Translations under genes and position numbers: made by a program
In this document: positions 48,724 through 56,885 of the stretch, in pieces
How the letters are laid out: the number at the start of each line of letters is the position of its first letter
Numbering within the stretch: the stretch's first letter is position 1
Source of the DNA: Vallicoccus soli
GTDB lineage: Bacteria > Actinomycetota > Actinomycetes > Motilibacterales > Motilibacteraceae
Reading direction: 5' to 3'
DNA: 64,000 nt
Assembly (NCBI RefSeq): GCF_003594885.1
Contig: NZ_QZEZ01000002.1
Span: forward strand, 496,001-560,000
The notes under the pieces: generated by a model
The model's input: only the letters and a program-made list of their open reading frames with translations
Database searches by the model: none
What the model was told of the DNA's origin: nothing

Positions 48724-49235
48724 CGCAGCGACCCGAGGACGGCCGGCACGATGCCGGTGTAGGCGCCGCAGCGGCACAGGTTGCCGGCCATCCGCTCGCG
48801 CACCTCCACGTCGTCGAGCAGGACCTCGGTCGCGGTGAGGTCCTCGGTGACGGCGCTCGGCCAGCCGTCGCGCGCCTCCTGCTGCACCGCGACGGCCGAG
48901 ACCACCTGGCCGGGGGTGCAGTAGCCGCACTGCAGCGCGTCGCAGGCGACGAAGGCCTCCTGCACGGGGTGCAGGCGCTCGCCGTCGGCGAGCCCCTCGA
49001 CCGTCGTCACCTCGCGCCCCTGCACGGCGACCGCCAGCAGGAGGCAGCTGTTGACCCGGCGCCCGTCGAGCAGGACGGTGCAGGCCCCGCACTGGCCGCG
49101 GTCGCAGCCCTTCTTGCTGCCGGTGAGGCCCAGGTGCTCGCGCAGCGCGTCGAGCAGCGAGGTGCGGTGGTCGAGGTCGAGCTCGTGGTCCTCGCCGTCG
49201 ACGCGCAGCAGCGCGCGGGTGCGGGTCTGCGTCAT
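48720..49235 (-). CDS. 2Fe-2S subunit of molybdenum hydroxylase (PaoA-like)
   Basis: The 171-residue subunit has the plant-ferredoxin-type cluster site GCDRGQCGACTVLLDG plus a following SC, and the second cluster site CGYCTPGQV ... GNLCRCGAYTGI. It begins MTQTRTRALLRVDG with no Tat signal, so unlike E. coli PaoA it probably stays in the cytoplasm. It heads the three-gene operon; a PP2C gene ends upstream after 42 bases. Confidence 0.93.
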   Translation of the reverse strand: MTQTRTRALLRVDGEDHELDLDHRTSLLDALREHLGLTGSKKGCDRGQCGACTVLLDGRRVNSCLLLAVAVQGREVTTVEGLADGERLHPVQEAFVACDALQCGYCTPGQVVSAVAVQQEARDGWPSAVTEDLTATEVLLDDVEVRERMAGNLCRCGAYTGIVPAVLGSLR

Positions 49236-49277
49236 GGCGCGCCCCTGCCCCGCCGGTCGCGGGCGAACCGCGCCGGC

Positions 49278-50426
49278 TCAGGCGCGGCGCAGCAGCACGA
49301 GCGCCCGGTCGTCGTCCTGCCCGGTCGGGACCGACTGCAGCAGGCGCTCGGCGCCACCGGCCCAGCCGGCCGCTACGAGCCGGTCGGCGCGCCCGAGCAG
49401 CCGGTCGATGCCCTCCGCCAGGTCGCGGCCGGGCTCCTCGACGAGCCCGTCGGTGTAGAGCAGCAGCGCGTCGCCGTGGTCGAGGTGGCCCGCCTCGGAC
49501 GGGAAGCCGGGCTCGGGGATGATCCCGAGCAGCGGCCCGCCGCTCGCCTCGAGGGTGCACCAGCGCCCGGAGCCCGCGTCGAAGCGCGCCGCGGGCGGGT
49601 GCCCCGCGGAGGAGACCCGGTACGCCCCGCTGCCGAGGTCCAGGGCCACGTGCACCGCGGTCGCGAAGCCCTCCGGCCAGTCCTGGCGCAGCAGGTACGC
49701 GTTCGCCGCGCCCAGGAAGCCCTCCGGCGGCACGGCGCCGAGCAGGCCGCCGAACGCGCCGGAGAGGAGCAGCGAGCGGGTGCCCGCGTCGACGCCCTTG
49801 CCCGAGACGTCGACGAGCACCAGCTCGAGGAGCCCGTCGGGGTCGGCGCGGTGCAGCGCCACCTGCGAGCCGCCCCCGCCCGAGCGGCAGGCCACGACGA
49901 AGTCCCCGGAGAACGACTCCCCGTGCGCGCTGCGCTGGGCGGTGTCCGCCGCCCAGCCCGGCGGCAGGTCGGGCACCTCGCCGTGCGCGCGCAGCCGCGC
50001 CCGCAGGTCGACGAGCATCGCGTCGCCGCGCGAGCCCAGCACGCCCAGCGCACGGCGCGAGCGGTTGAGGACGAGGACGAGCAGGGCCGTGCCGCCGAGG
50101 ACCACGGGGACGCCGCGGGGGACGCTCGGCAGGTCCTCCGCGGCGCGCTCGACCGCCACCAGCAGCGTCAGCGCGGCGACGGCGACGTACAGCAGCACGA
50201 GCCCGCGGGTGCTCAGCAGGAACCCGCCGAGGATGATCGGCAGCACGAGGACGGACAGGGGCACCCAGTCGGGCTGCTGCACCGCGGCGAGCGCGAGCAG
50301 GACCGACAGCGCGGTGGTGGCGAGGAGGGCCGGCCCCTGGCCGTGCAGCACCCGCCGCCACGCCCGGGCCAGCCGCCGCCCCGCGCGCCGCGCGCCGCGG
50401 CGGGCGCCCGTCGCGCTGCTGGCCAT
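49278..50426 (-). CDS. membrane-bound PP2C (SpoIIE-type) phosphatase
   Basis: The 382-residue protein has about four N-terminal membrane helices (about 30-125: LLATTALSVLLALAAV, LSVLVLPIILGGFLL, LVLLYVAVAALTLLVAV, VPVVLGGTALLVLVL), then a SpoIIE-like phosphatase domain (SGDFVVACRSGGG, ELVLVDVSGKGVDAGTRSLL, DHGDALLLYTDGLVEEPG, DDDRALVLLRR). The metal-binding Asp residues are present. No sensor or kinase domain is fused. It lies 42 bases before the molybdenum hydroxylase operon and may be transcribed with it. Confidence 0.88.
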   Translation of the reverse strand: MASSATGARRGARRAGRRLARAWRRVLHGQGPALLATTALSVLLALAAVQQPDWVPLSVLVLPIILGGFLLSTRGLVLLYVAVAALTLLVAVERAAEDLPSVPRGVPVVLGGTALLVLVLNRSRRALGVLGSRGDAMLVDLRARLRAHGEVPDLPPGWAADTAQRSAHGESFSGDFVVACRSGGGGSQVALHRADPDGLLELVLVDVSGKGVDAGTRSLLLSGAFGGLLGAVPPEGFLGAANAYLLRQDWPEGFATAVHVALDLGSGAYRVSSAGHPPAARFDAGSGRWCTLEASGGPLLGIIPEPGFPSEAGHLDHGDALLLYTDGLVEEPGRDLAEGIDRLLGRADRLVAAGWAGGAERLLQSVPTGQDDDRALVLLRRA

Positions 50427-50509
50427 GACCGCGACCCTACCGACGGTGGCGGTGGCGCGGCGGGAACCCGGTGGCCACGCGTCCCCCCGCCCTGGTAGTC
50501 AGGTCCGTC

Positions 50510-51754
50510 GTGACGACCACGTGGCAGGTGCGCGGGCTCGGGCCCGACGAGGTGCGGGCGTTCCTCGCGGTGGACGAGCTCGGGTTCCACCTGAGCCGGA
50601 GCCCGGAGGACGAGGCGGTCGAGCTCTCGCTGCTCGAGCAGGACCGCACGCTCGTGGCGGTCGACCCGGCGGCGCCGCGCGACCTCGCCGGCGTCGCGGC
50701 GACGTACAGCCACGTCATGACGCTGCCCGGCGGCCCCGCGCCGGTGGCCGGCCTGACCTGGGTGTCGGTGCACCCGGCGGCCCGCCGGCGCGGGGTGCTG
50801 TCCGCGCTCATGCGCCACCACCTGCACGGGCTGCACGGGGAGGGCCGCGAGCCGGTGGCGGCGCTGTGGGCGAGCGAGGCGGCGATCTACGGGCGGTTCG
50901 GCTACGGCGCCGCCTCCCGCCAGGTCGGGCTCACCGTCCCCCGCGGTCCCCGGGCCCTCGTCCCGGCGCCGGACGACCCCGCGCTGCGGGTGCGCCTCGC
51001 CGGCGACGACGAGCCGCTCGAGCGCCTCGAGCGGGTGTACGACGCCGAGCGCCTGCGCCGGCCCGGGGTGCACGCCCGCGACGAGCGGTGGCGCCGCGCG
51101 GCGCTCTTCGTGCCCCCTCCCGAGCGGGCCGGGCGCACGCCGCTGCGGACCGTCGTCGTCGAGGACGGCGCGGGTGCGCGGGCGTACGGGCGCTACCAGG
51201 TCGAGCCGCGCTGGTCGGCCGCCGGCGCCGACGGCGTCGTGCACGTGCGCGAGGCCTTCGCGACCGACCCGGCGGCGTACGCGGCGCTGTGGCGCTTCCT
51301 CTGCGACCTCGACCTCACCGCCTCGGTGCACGTGCGCCCCCGCCCCACCGACGACCCGCTGCTCGACCTGCTCGTCGACGTCCGGGGGGCGCAGCCGACC
51401 CTGGGCGACGCGCTGTACGTCCGCCTCGTCGACCTGGAGCGCGCGCTGCCGGCCCGGGCGTACGCCGGCGAGGTCGACCTCGTGCTGGAGGTCGCCGACC
51501 CGCTGTGCCCGTGGAACGCCGGGCGCTGGCGCCTGGCCGCCGGGCCGGGGGGTGCCGCGGTGGAGCGGACCTCCGCGCCGGCCGACCTGGCGCTGGGGAC
51601 GCGGGAGCTGGGGGCGGCGTACCTCGGGGCTGCCGGCGCCCTGGCCCGGCTCGCGGCCGCCGGCCGCGTCGAGGAGCGCACGGCCGGCGCCCTCGTCCGG
51701 GCCTCGCGCGCCTTCTCGTGGGACGTGCAGCCCTGGTCGCCCGCGGTCTGGTGA
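50510..51754 (+). CDS. Eis-like GNAT acetyltransferase
   Basis: The 414-residue protein has the Eis build: an N-terminal GNAT domain with the acetyl-CoA loop VSVHPAARRRGVLSALM, a second GNAT-like domain (about 150-300) and a C-terminal sterol-carrier-like domain. ALWASEAAIYGRFGYGAASR is a family motif. Eis enzymes acetylate amines on aminoglycosides or proteins; the substrate here is not known. GTG at 50510 chosen for family length; a GTG at 50471 would add 13 residues. It is convergent with the WYL regulator, 7 bases apart. Confidence 0.87.
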   Translation: MTTTWQVRGLGPDEVRAFLAVDELGFHLSRSPEDEAVELSLLEQDRTLVAVDPAAPRDLAGVAATYSHVMTLPGGPAPVAGLTWVSVHPAARRRGVLSALMRHHLHGLHGEGREPVAALWASEAAIYGRFGYGAASRQVGLTVPRGPRALVPAPDDPALRVRLAGDDEPLERLERVYDAERLRRPGVHARDERWRRAALFVPPPERAGRTPLRTVVVEDGAGARAYGRYQVEPRWSAAGADGVVHVREAFATDPAAYAALWRFLCDLDLTASVHVRPRPTDDPLLDLLVDVRGAQPTLGDALYVRLVDLERALPARAYAGEVDLVLEVADPLCPWNAGRWRLAAGPGGAAVERTSAPADLALGTRELGAAYLGAAGALARLAAAGRVEERTAGALVRASRAFSWDVQPWSPAVW

Positions 51755-51761
51755 GCCGCCC

Positions 51762-52739
51762 TCACGGCGGCGGGGCCGCGTAGCGCGCCGCCAGCGCCGC
51801 CGCGCGCTCGCCCAGCGCGGTGCGCAGCCCCGCGGGGGCGAGCGCCTCGGCGCCCGGGCCGAGCTGCCACAGCGCCCACTCGGCGTGCCGCCCGTCCTGG
51901 AACGCGACCTCCAGCCGCAGCCCGCCCCCCGGGTCGGGGCCCTCGGACAGCACCGCGAGCGCCGTGCCCACGAGGTCGTCGCGGCGGGCGGGGTCGACCC
52001 GCACCAGCGCCACGACCTGGTCGCCGCCGGCACGGAAGCGCGCGCTGCGCTCCTGCCAGGCCCGCTCGAGGTCCACCCGGTCGGGCCGCTCGGCGGGCTC
52101 CGGGAGCACCTCGGCGGCCAGGACCCGGCTGAGCCGGTAGGTGCGGTCCGCGCCCTCGCGCGTCGCCAGCAGGTAGCCCTGCCCGCGGGCGCTCACCAGC
52201 CCGACCGGGTCGACCGTGCGCCAGGACGGCGCCCGCCCGGGCGGCGCGTAGCGCAGGCGCAGCCGGTGGCCGGAGAGCACCGCCCGCCGGACCTCCGCCA
52301 CCACCGGGCCCGGCAGCTCCTCCTGGGGCTCGCGGCGCGCGAGCAGGTCGGCCTCCGGCTCGACGAGCAGCCGCTCCGCCGCCCCGGCGGCCGCGTCGCG
52401 GTGCTCCTCGGGCAGGGCGTCGGCCACCTTGAGGACCGCTGAGGCGAGGGCGGGGCCGAGACCGAACGCCTGCGCGCCGCGGCGCCGCCCCGCGACGAGG
52501 AGCGCGAGGGCCTCGTCGTGCACGAGCCCGGTCAGCTCGGTGCGGAAGCCGGGCAGCAGCGCGAAGCCCCCGCCGCGGCCGCGGACGGCGTACACGGGGA
52601 CGCCGGCGGCGGACAGCGCCTCGACGTCGCGCAGCACGGTGCGCGTCGACACCTCGAGCTCGCGGGCCAGCACGCTGGCGGGCAGCCGCCCGCGCTGGCG
52701 CAGCAGCAGCACCAGGGACACCAGCCGGTCGGCCCGCAC
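51762..52739 (-). CDS. WYL/HTH transcriptional regulator (YafY-type), first copy
   Basis: The 325-residue protein starts MRADRLVSLVLLLRQRGRLP and has an HTH_11 domain (about 5-60, LARELEVSTRTVLRDVEAL), a WYL domain (about 140-215, RYAPPGRAPSWRTVDPVGLVSARGQGYLLA) and a C-terminal WCX region. WYL proteins bind ligands or nucleic acids and act mostly as repressors. A 13-base dyad shared with the second copy lies 25 bases before the start and 77 bases before the divergent RidA gene, so self-control and control of ridA are likely. Confidence 0.9.
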   Translation of the reverse strand: MRADRLVSLVLLLRQRGRLPASVLARELEVSTRTVLRDVEALSAAGVPVYAVRGRGGGFALLPGFRTELTGLVHDEALALLVAGRRRGAQAFGLGPALASAVLKVADALPEEHRDAAAGAAERLLVEPEADLLARREPQEELPGPVVAEVRRAVLSGHRLRLRYAPPGRAPSWRTVDPVGLVSARGQGYLLATREGADRTYRLSRVLAAEVLPEPAERPDRVDLERAWQERSARFRAGGDQVVALVRVDPARRDDLVGTALAVLSEGPDPGGGLRLEVAFQDGRHAEWALWQLGPGAEALAPAGLRTALGERAAALAARYAAPPP

Positions 52740-52764
52740 GCGGCGAAGACTGCCAGGGATACCT

Positions 52765-52777
52765 GACAGGAGGTGTC
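52765..52777. promoter_or_regulatory. putative WYL operator, site 1
   Basis: GACAGGAGGTGTC holds the dyad GACA-N5-TGTC. It differs at one base from site 2 (62022-62034), which also stands between a WYL regulator and a divergent small gene. Confidence 0.5.
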
Positions 52778-52854
52778 GTGCAGCGCTGGCAGCCTCGGCG
52801 TCACGCGGGTCCGCGGCGGAGCGGACCCGCCCTCGACGAGCGGAGCTGGGGCGG

Positions 52855-53250
52855 ATGGAGCGGACGGCGGTCGACCCGTGGACCTGGTCGGTGGGGCTGG
52901 GCTACCACCAGGGGGAGCTGGTGGCGGGGCACACCAGGACGCTGCACTGCGCAGGGCAGGCGGCGATGGACGGCGACGGCCGGCCGCGGCACGAGGGCGA
53001 CATGGCGGCCCAGCTCGCGCTGAGCCTGGACAACCTGGAGGCGGTCCTCGCCGGGGCGGGCATGTCGCTCGCCGACGTGGTCCGGCTGGACGTGCACGCG
53101 ACCGACGTCGACCTGCTGCTGCAGCACTACGGGGTGCTCGTGGGCCGGCTCGGCGCCGCCGGCGCCGCCCCGCCCACGACCGTGCTCGGGGTGGTGCGCC
53201 TGGCGGTCCCCGGGCTGCTCGTGGAGCTCACGGCGACCGCCGTCGCCTGA
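52855..53250 (+). CDS. RidA family protein
   Basis: The 131-residue protein has the YjgF/YER057c/UK114 fold: VAGHTRTLHCAGQAAMDGDG, DNLEAVLAGAGMSLADVVRL, and PPTTVLGVVRLAVPGLLVEL, which keeps the Arg used by RidA deaminases on reactive enamines. The ATG at 52855 has a weak GGAGCTGG upstream. It is divergent from the first WYL regulator and convergent with the Nei gene. Confidence 0.88.
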   Translation: MERTAVDPWTWSVGLGYHQGELVAGHTRTLHCAGQAAMDGDGRPRHEGDMAAQLALSLDNLEAVLAGAGMSLADVVRLDVHATDVDLLLQHYGVLVGRLGAAGAAPPTTVLGVVRLAVPGLLVELTATAVA

Positions 53251-53259
53251 GCGGTCCGG

Positions 53260-54057
53260 TCAGCGCGGCTGGCAGACCGGGCACCAGTAGAGGTTGCGCG
53301 CGGCCATCACCTCGGTGAGCACGGGCGTACCGCAGAGGCGGCACGGCAGCCCGGTGCGGCGGTAGACGTAGAACGAGTCCTCCCGCGTCGCCCGGCCGCT
53401 GCGCCGGGAGCGGTGCTCGGGGCGGGTCGTGACGATGCGCCCGGCCCGCACGCCGGCGCGCATGAGGGTGCGCAGGTCGTCCCACGAGGCGTCCCACTCC
53501 TCGCGGTGCACGCCCCGGCCCTCGCGGTGCGGCTCGATGCCGTGCCGGTAGAGGATCTCGGCCCGGTAGACGTTCCCGATGCCGGCCACGACCTCCTGCT
53601 GCATGAGCAGGGCGCCGACCGCGACGCGGGAGCGGCTGATGCGGTCCCACGCCCGGTCGGGGTCGGCGTCCTTGCGCAGGGGGTCGGGACCGAGGCGCGC
53701 GTGGAACCGCGCCTTCTCGGCCGGCGTGACGACCTCGCACGCCGTCGGCCCGCGCAGGTCGGCCCAGTGCTCGCGGCCCACCAGCCGCAGGCGCAGCGCC
53801 CCCTTGGCCTCCGGCGCGGGCAGCCGCCCGACCGTGAACTTGCCGTAGAGCCCCAGGTGCACGTGCAGCCAGGCCTCCGGGCCGAACCGCACGAACAGGT
53901 GCTTGCCGTGCGCGTCCAGCCGCTCGACGACCTGCCCGTCGAGCAGCCGGGCCCCGTCGGCGAACCGGTCCATGAGCGTGCTCGCCGCCACCTGCTCGCC
54001 CTGGAACGCCGCGCCCAGGTCGCGGGCGAGCCGGTGGATCGTGTGTCCCTCGGGCAG
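53260..54057 (-). CDS. nei: Fpg/Nei family DNA glycosylase, CTG start
   Basis: The 265-residue protein begins PEGHTIHRLARDL after the initiator. In this family the N-terminal Pro (after Met removal) is the catalytic nucleophile and the next Glu is essential. The codon before Pro is CTG (54057-54055), and GAGGAG lies 6 bases upstream; no ATG, GTG or TTG lies in place. Any later start, such as the GTG at 53991, would drop the catalytic end. The helix-two-turn-helix (GIGNVYRAEIL) and a C-terminal zinc finger with CRLCGTPV and WCPVCQPR are complete. It repairs oxidised bases. It follows rpiB. Confidence 0.9.
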   Translation of the reverse strand: MPEGHTIHRLARDLGAAFQGEQVAASTLMDRFADGARLLDGQVVERLDAHGKHLFVRFGPEAWLHVHLGLYGKFTVGRLPAPEAKGALRLRLVGREHWADLRGPTACEVVTPAEKARFHARLGPDPLRKDADPDRAWDRISRSRVAVGALLMQQEVVAGIGNVYRAEILYRHGIEPHREGRGVHREEWDASWDDLRTLMRAGVRAGRIVTTRPEHRSRRSGRATREDSFYVYRRTGLPCRLCGTPVLTEVMAARNLYWCPVCQPR

Positions 54058-54135
54058 GGCGGGCTCCTCGGTCGGGCGGGCGGGGGTGCCGCGCCATCCT
54101 GGCCGGGGTGCGCCCGGGGCGCACCCCGGGGGCGC

Positions 54136-54618
54136 TCAGCCCTCGGCGCCGCCCGGCAGCGGCGGCAGCTCGCCCGTCTTCTCGTACTCGCTCATCTGGT
54201 CGATCCGCCGCTGGTGCCGCGCGTCGCCGCTGAACGGGGTCTCGAGGAAGACCTCGACGAAGCGGGCGGCCTCGTCGTGGGTGTGCTGGCGCGCCCCGAT
54301 GCTCACGACGTTGGCGTCGTTGTGCTGGCGCCCGAGCGAGGCGGTGTCCTCGTTCCAGGCCAGGGCCGCGCGCACGCCCTGGACCTTGTTCGCGGCGATC
54401 GCCTCGCCGTTGCCCGAGCCGCCGAGGACGACGCCGAGGCTCCCCCGGTCGGCGACGACGGCCTGCGCCGTGCGCAGCACGTACGGCGGGTAGTCGTCCT
54501 GCGGGTCGAGCGCCGGCGGCCCGTGGTCGACGACCTCGTGCCCCTGCTCCTCGAGGTGGCGGACGAGGTGCTCCTTGAGCTCGTACGCCGCGTGGTCGCT
54601 GCCGATGTGCACGCGCAT
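54136..54618 (-). CDS. rpiB: ribose-5-phosphate isomerase B
   Basis: The 160-residue enzyme swaps ribose-5-phosphate and ribulose-5-phosphate. MRVHIGSDHAAYELKEHLV, LGVVLGGSGNGEAIAANKVQGVRAAL and HNDANVVSIGARQ match RpiB/LacAB. The GSGNG motif with Ser in place of the usual Cys is common in actinobacteria. It lies in one direction with nei, with 78 bases between. Only 27 bases separate its start from the divergent DUF429 gene. Confidence 0.95.
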   Translation of the reverse strand: MRVHIGSDHAAYELKEHLVRHLEEQGHEVVDHGPPALDPQDDYPPYVLRTAQAVVADRGSLGVVLGGSGNGEAIAANKVQGVRAALAWNEDTASLGRQHNDANVVSIGARQHTHDEAARFVEVFLETPFSGDARHQRRIDQMSEYEKTGELPPLPGGAEG

Positions 54619-54645
54619 GCCGCCATCCTGGCAGGCTCCCCTCCC

Positions 54646-55317
54646 GTGCCCCCCACCACGGTCCTCGGCGTCGACGGCGCGCCCGGCGGCTGGGCGGTGG
54701 CGCGGGTCGTGGTGGACGGCGGGCGGGCGCGGGAGGTGGTCTTCTCGACGGTCGCGACGTTCGCCGGGGCGCTGGCGGACGCGGGCGGTGCCGCCGGCGC
54801 GGTCGGCGTCGACATGCCGGTGGGGCTGCCGGAGCGGGGGCGCCGCGCGTGCGACCTCCTGGCGAAGCGGCGGCTGGGGTGGGCGCACGCCCGGGTGTTC
54901 CTCACGCCGCCGCGCGCGGTGCTCGGCTGCGCCAGCCACCCGGAGGCGAGCGCCCTGCACCGCACGCTGGTCGACGGGCGCGGCATGTCCGTGCAGACCT
55001 GGCACATCCTCGGCAAGGTCGCGGAGGTCGACGACCTGGCCGGGGACCCGCGGGTGCTCGAGGTGCACCCCGAGCTGTCGTTCACCGCGCTGGCCGGGCA
55101 CCCGCTCCCGCCGAAGCGGCGTCCCGAGGGCCGGGCCGCCCGGCGGGACGCGCTGCGCCGCTGGGCGGGGGAGGTCGACCTGCCGCCCGGGACGGACCAC
55201 CTGGACGCGCTCGCCGTCGCGTGGACGGCGGCGCGGTGGCTCGCCGGCGCGTCCGAGGTCCTGCCGCCGGACCCGCCCCGCGACGCGCGCGGGCGCCCCA
55301 TGCGCATCGTCGTCTGA
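54646..55317 (+). CDS. DUF429 family protein
   Basis: The 223-residue protein begins PPTTVLGVDGAPGGWAVARV and has VGVDMPVGLPERGRRACD, ARVFLTPPRAVL and HPELSFTALAGH, all of DUF429. The family resembles an RNase-H-type nuclease fold; function is not established. GTG at 54646 chosen by comparison of the motif distance; the ribosome site is weak. The 27-base gap to rpiB leaves little room for a separate promoter. Confidence 0.85.
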   Translation: MPPTTVLGVDGAPGGWAVARVVVDGGRAREVVFSTVATFAGALADAGGAAGAVGVDMPVGLPERGRRACDLLAKRRLGWAHARVFLTPPRAVLGCASHPEASALHRTLVDGRGMSVQTWHILGKVAEVDDLAGDPRVLEVHPELSFTALAGHPLPPKRRPEGRAARRDALRRWAGEVDLPPGTDHLDALAVAWTAARWLAGASEVLPPDPPRDARGRPMRIVV

Positions 55318-55333
55318 GCCGGCGCGTGCTGGG

Positions 55334-56101
55334 ATGGTCCGCGTGAGCCGCCTCAGCGCCGTCGACCTGTCCCTGAGCCTCGGCAAGAACGAGGGCGAGC
55401 GCCGCCTCGAGGAGGCGCAGGAGCGGCTGCTGCGCCTGCGCCTGCACCTCGGCGGGCAGATCGGGCGCAAGGAGCTGGGCCCGCCGCTGTGCGTCGTCTT
55501 CGAGGGCTGGGACGCGTCGGGCAAGGGCGGTGCCATCAAGCGGCTCGTCGCCCCGCTCGACCCGCGGCACGTGCGCGTCGCCCAGTTCGCCGCGCCCACG
55601 CACGACGAGAAGCGCCACCACTTCCTGTGGCGGTTCTGGCCCGTGCTGCCCGGCTGGGGCGGCATGGCGGTGCTCGACCGGTCCTGGTACGGCCGCGTCC
55701 TCGTCGAGCGCGTCGAGGGGTTCGCGACCGAGGAGCAGTGGCAGCGGGCGTACGAGGAGGTCGTGCAGTTCGAGCGCACCCTCGCCGCCGAGGGGATGCT
55801 CATCGTCAAGTTCTGGATGCACGTCTCCGAGGAGGAGCAGCTGGGCCGCTTCCGCTCGCGCGCCGCCGACCCGCTCAAGACGTGGAAGCTCACCGACGAG
55901 GACTGGCGCAACCGCGAGCGGCGGGCGGAGTACGAGGACGCGGTCGAGGAGATGCTCGAGCGCACCGACCACCGCGCCGGGCGCTGGACGGTCGTCCCGG
56001 GCGACGACAAGCGCTGGGCCCGGGTGGCCGTCGTCGAGCGGGTGTGCGAGGCCGTCGAGGCCGAGCTCGACCGGCGCGGGTGGGACCTCAGCGCGGGGTG
56101 A
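55334..56101 (+). CDS. polyphosphate kinase 2 family protein
   Basis: The 255-residue protein shows the PPK2 P-loop VVFEGWDASGKGGAIKRL, AAPTHDEKRHHFLWRFWPVLP, VLDRSWYGRVLVERVEGF and KFWMHVSEEEQLGRF. It moves phosphate between polyphosphate and nucleotides; whether ADP or AMP is preferred cannot be read with certainty. ATG at 55334; a GTG nine bases later is possible. It overlaps the facing SDR gene by 14 bases at the 3' end. Confidence 0.9.
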   Translation: MVRVSRLSAVDLSLSLGKNEGERRLEEAQERLLRLRLHLGGQIGRKELGPPLCVVFEGWDASGKGGAIKRLVAPLDPRHVRVAQFAAPTHDEKRHHFLWRFWPVLPGWGGMAVLDRSWYGRVLVERVEGFATEEQWQRAYEEVVQFERTLAAEGMLIVKFWMHVSEEEQLGRFRSRAADPLKTWKLTDEDWRNRERRAEYEDAVEEMLERTDHRAGRWTVVPGDDKRWARVAVVERVCEAVEAELDRRGWDLSAG

Positions 56102-56855
56102 GCCGCACCCCGGTCAGCTCCGCGCAGGCGGCCAGGAGCCCGTCCTGCACCGCGGTGTCGTACGCGGCGGGGTGGGCCCGCAGCTCCCGGCGCCGCTTGA
56201 GGTAGCGCCCGCTCGCGGTCGCCGCCGGCTCGTCCGACGTCGCGAGCCACACCTGGGTCTCCGCCCCGTCGGCGAGGTCGTCGGTGGCGCCGGGCCCGCC
56301 CATGCGCGTCCTGATCCAGCCCGGGTCCACGGCGTTGCTCACCGTCCCCGGCTGCAGGCGCGCGACGGCGAGCGCGAGGACGACGTCCCACAGCTTCGAG
56401 TCGCTGTAGGCCTGCATGCCGTCCCACGGCCCGCGCGTCGACTGCAGGTCGTCGAGGTCGGCGCGGCCCTGCGACTCCAGCCCCGAGGTGAGGTAGACGA
56501 GCCGCCGCGGCACCGGCATGAGGGCGGTGAGCACGTACGGCGCGAGCACGTTGACCGCGAGGATCCGCTCGATCCCGTCGACCGTCTCGCTGCGCTCGGC
56601 CGCGCCGCCCCCGACCCCGGCGTTGTGCACGACGACGTCGAACGCGCCCGCCGACCCCCCCATGGCGCGCACCTCGGCGAGCGAGGCGAGGTCGGCGACG
56701 AGCACGCCGTCCGCCCCGGGCACGGCGGCCCGGGCGTCGTCGGCCCGTTCCCCGTTGCGGGCGTGCAGGACGACGCGGTGCCCGAGGGCGACGAGGGCGC
56801 GGGCGGTCTCCGCGCCGATGCCGTCGCTGGAGCCGGTGACGAGGACGCTGCTCAT
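56088..56855 (-). CDS. short-chain dehydrogenase/reductase
   Basis: The 255-residue protein has VLVTGSSDGIGAETARAL (TGxxxGIG cofactor loop), VVHNAGVGGG (NAG motif) and the catalytic Tyr-x-x-x-Lys in AYSDSKLWD. The usual Ser lies in VYLTSGLES. It would reduce or oxidise an alcohol with NAD(P). Start ATG at 56855; a GTG nine bases earlier is possible. Convergent overlap of 14 bases with ppk2. Confidence 0.9.
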   Translation of the reverse strand: MSSVLVTGSSDGIGAETARALVALGHRVVLHARNGERADDARAAVPGADGVLVADLASLAEVRAMGGSAGAFDVVVHNAGVGGGAAERSETVDGIERILAVNVLAPYVLTALMPVPRRLVYLTSGLESQGRADLDDLQSTRGPWDGMQAYSDSKLWDVVLALAVARLQPGTVSNAVDPGWIRTRMGGPGATDDLADGAETQVWLATSDEPAATASGRYLKRRRELRAHPAAYDTAVQDGLLAACAELTGVRLTPR

Positions 56856-56885
56856 GCGGGGCACCGTACGGGGAGCGCGCCCGGC

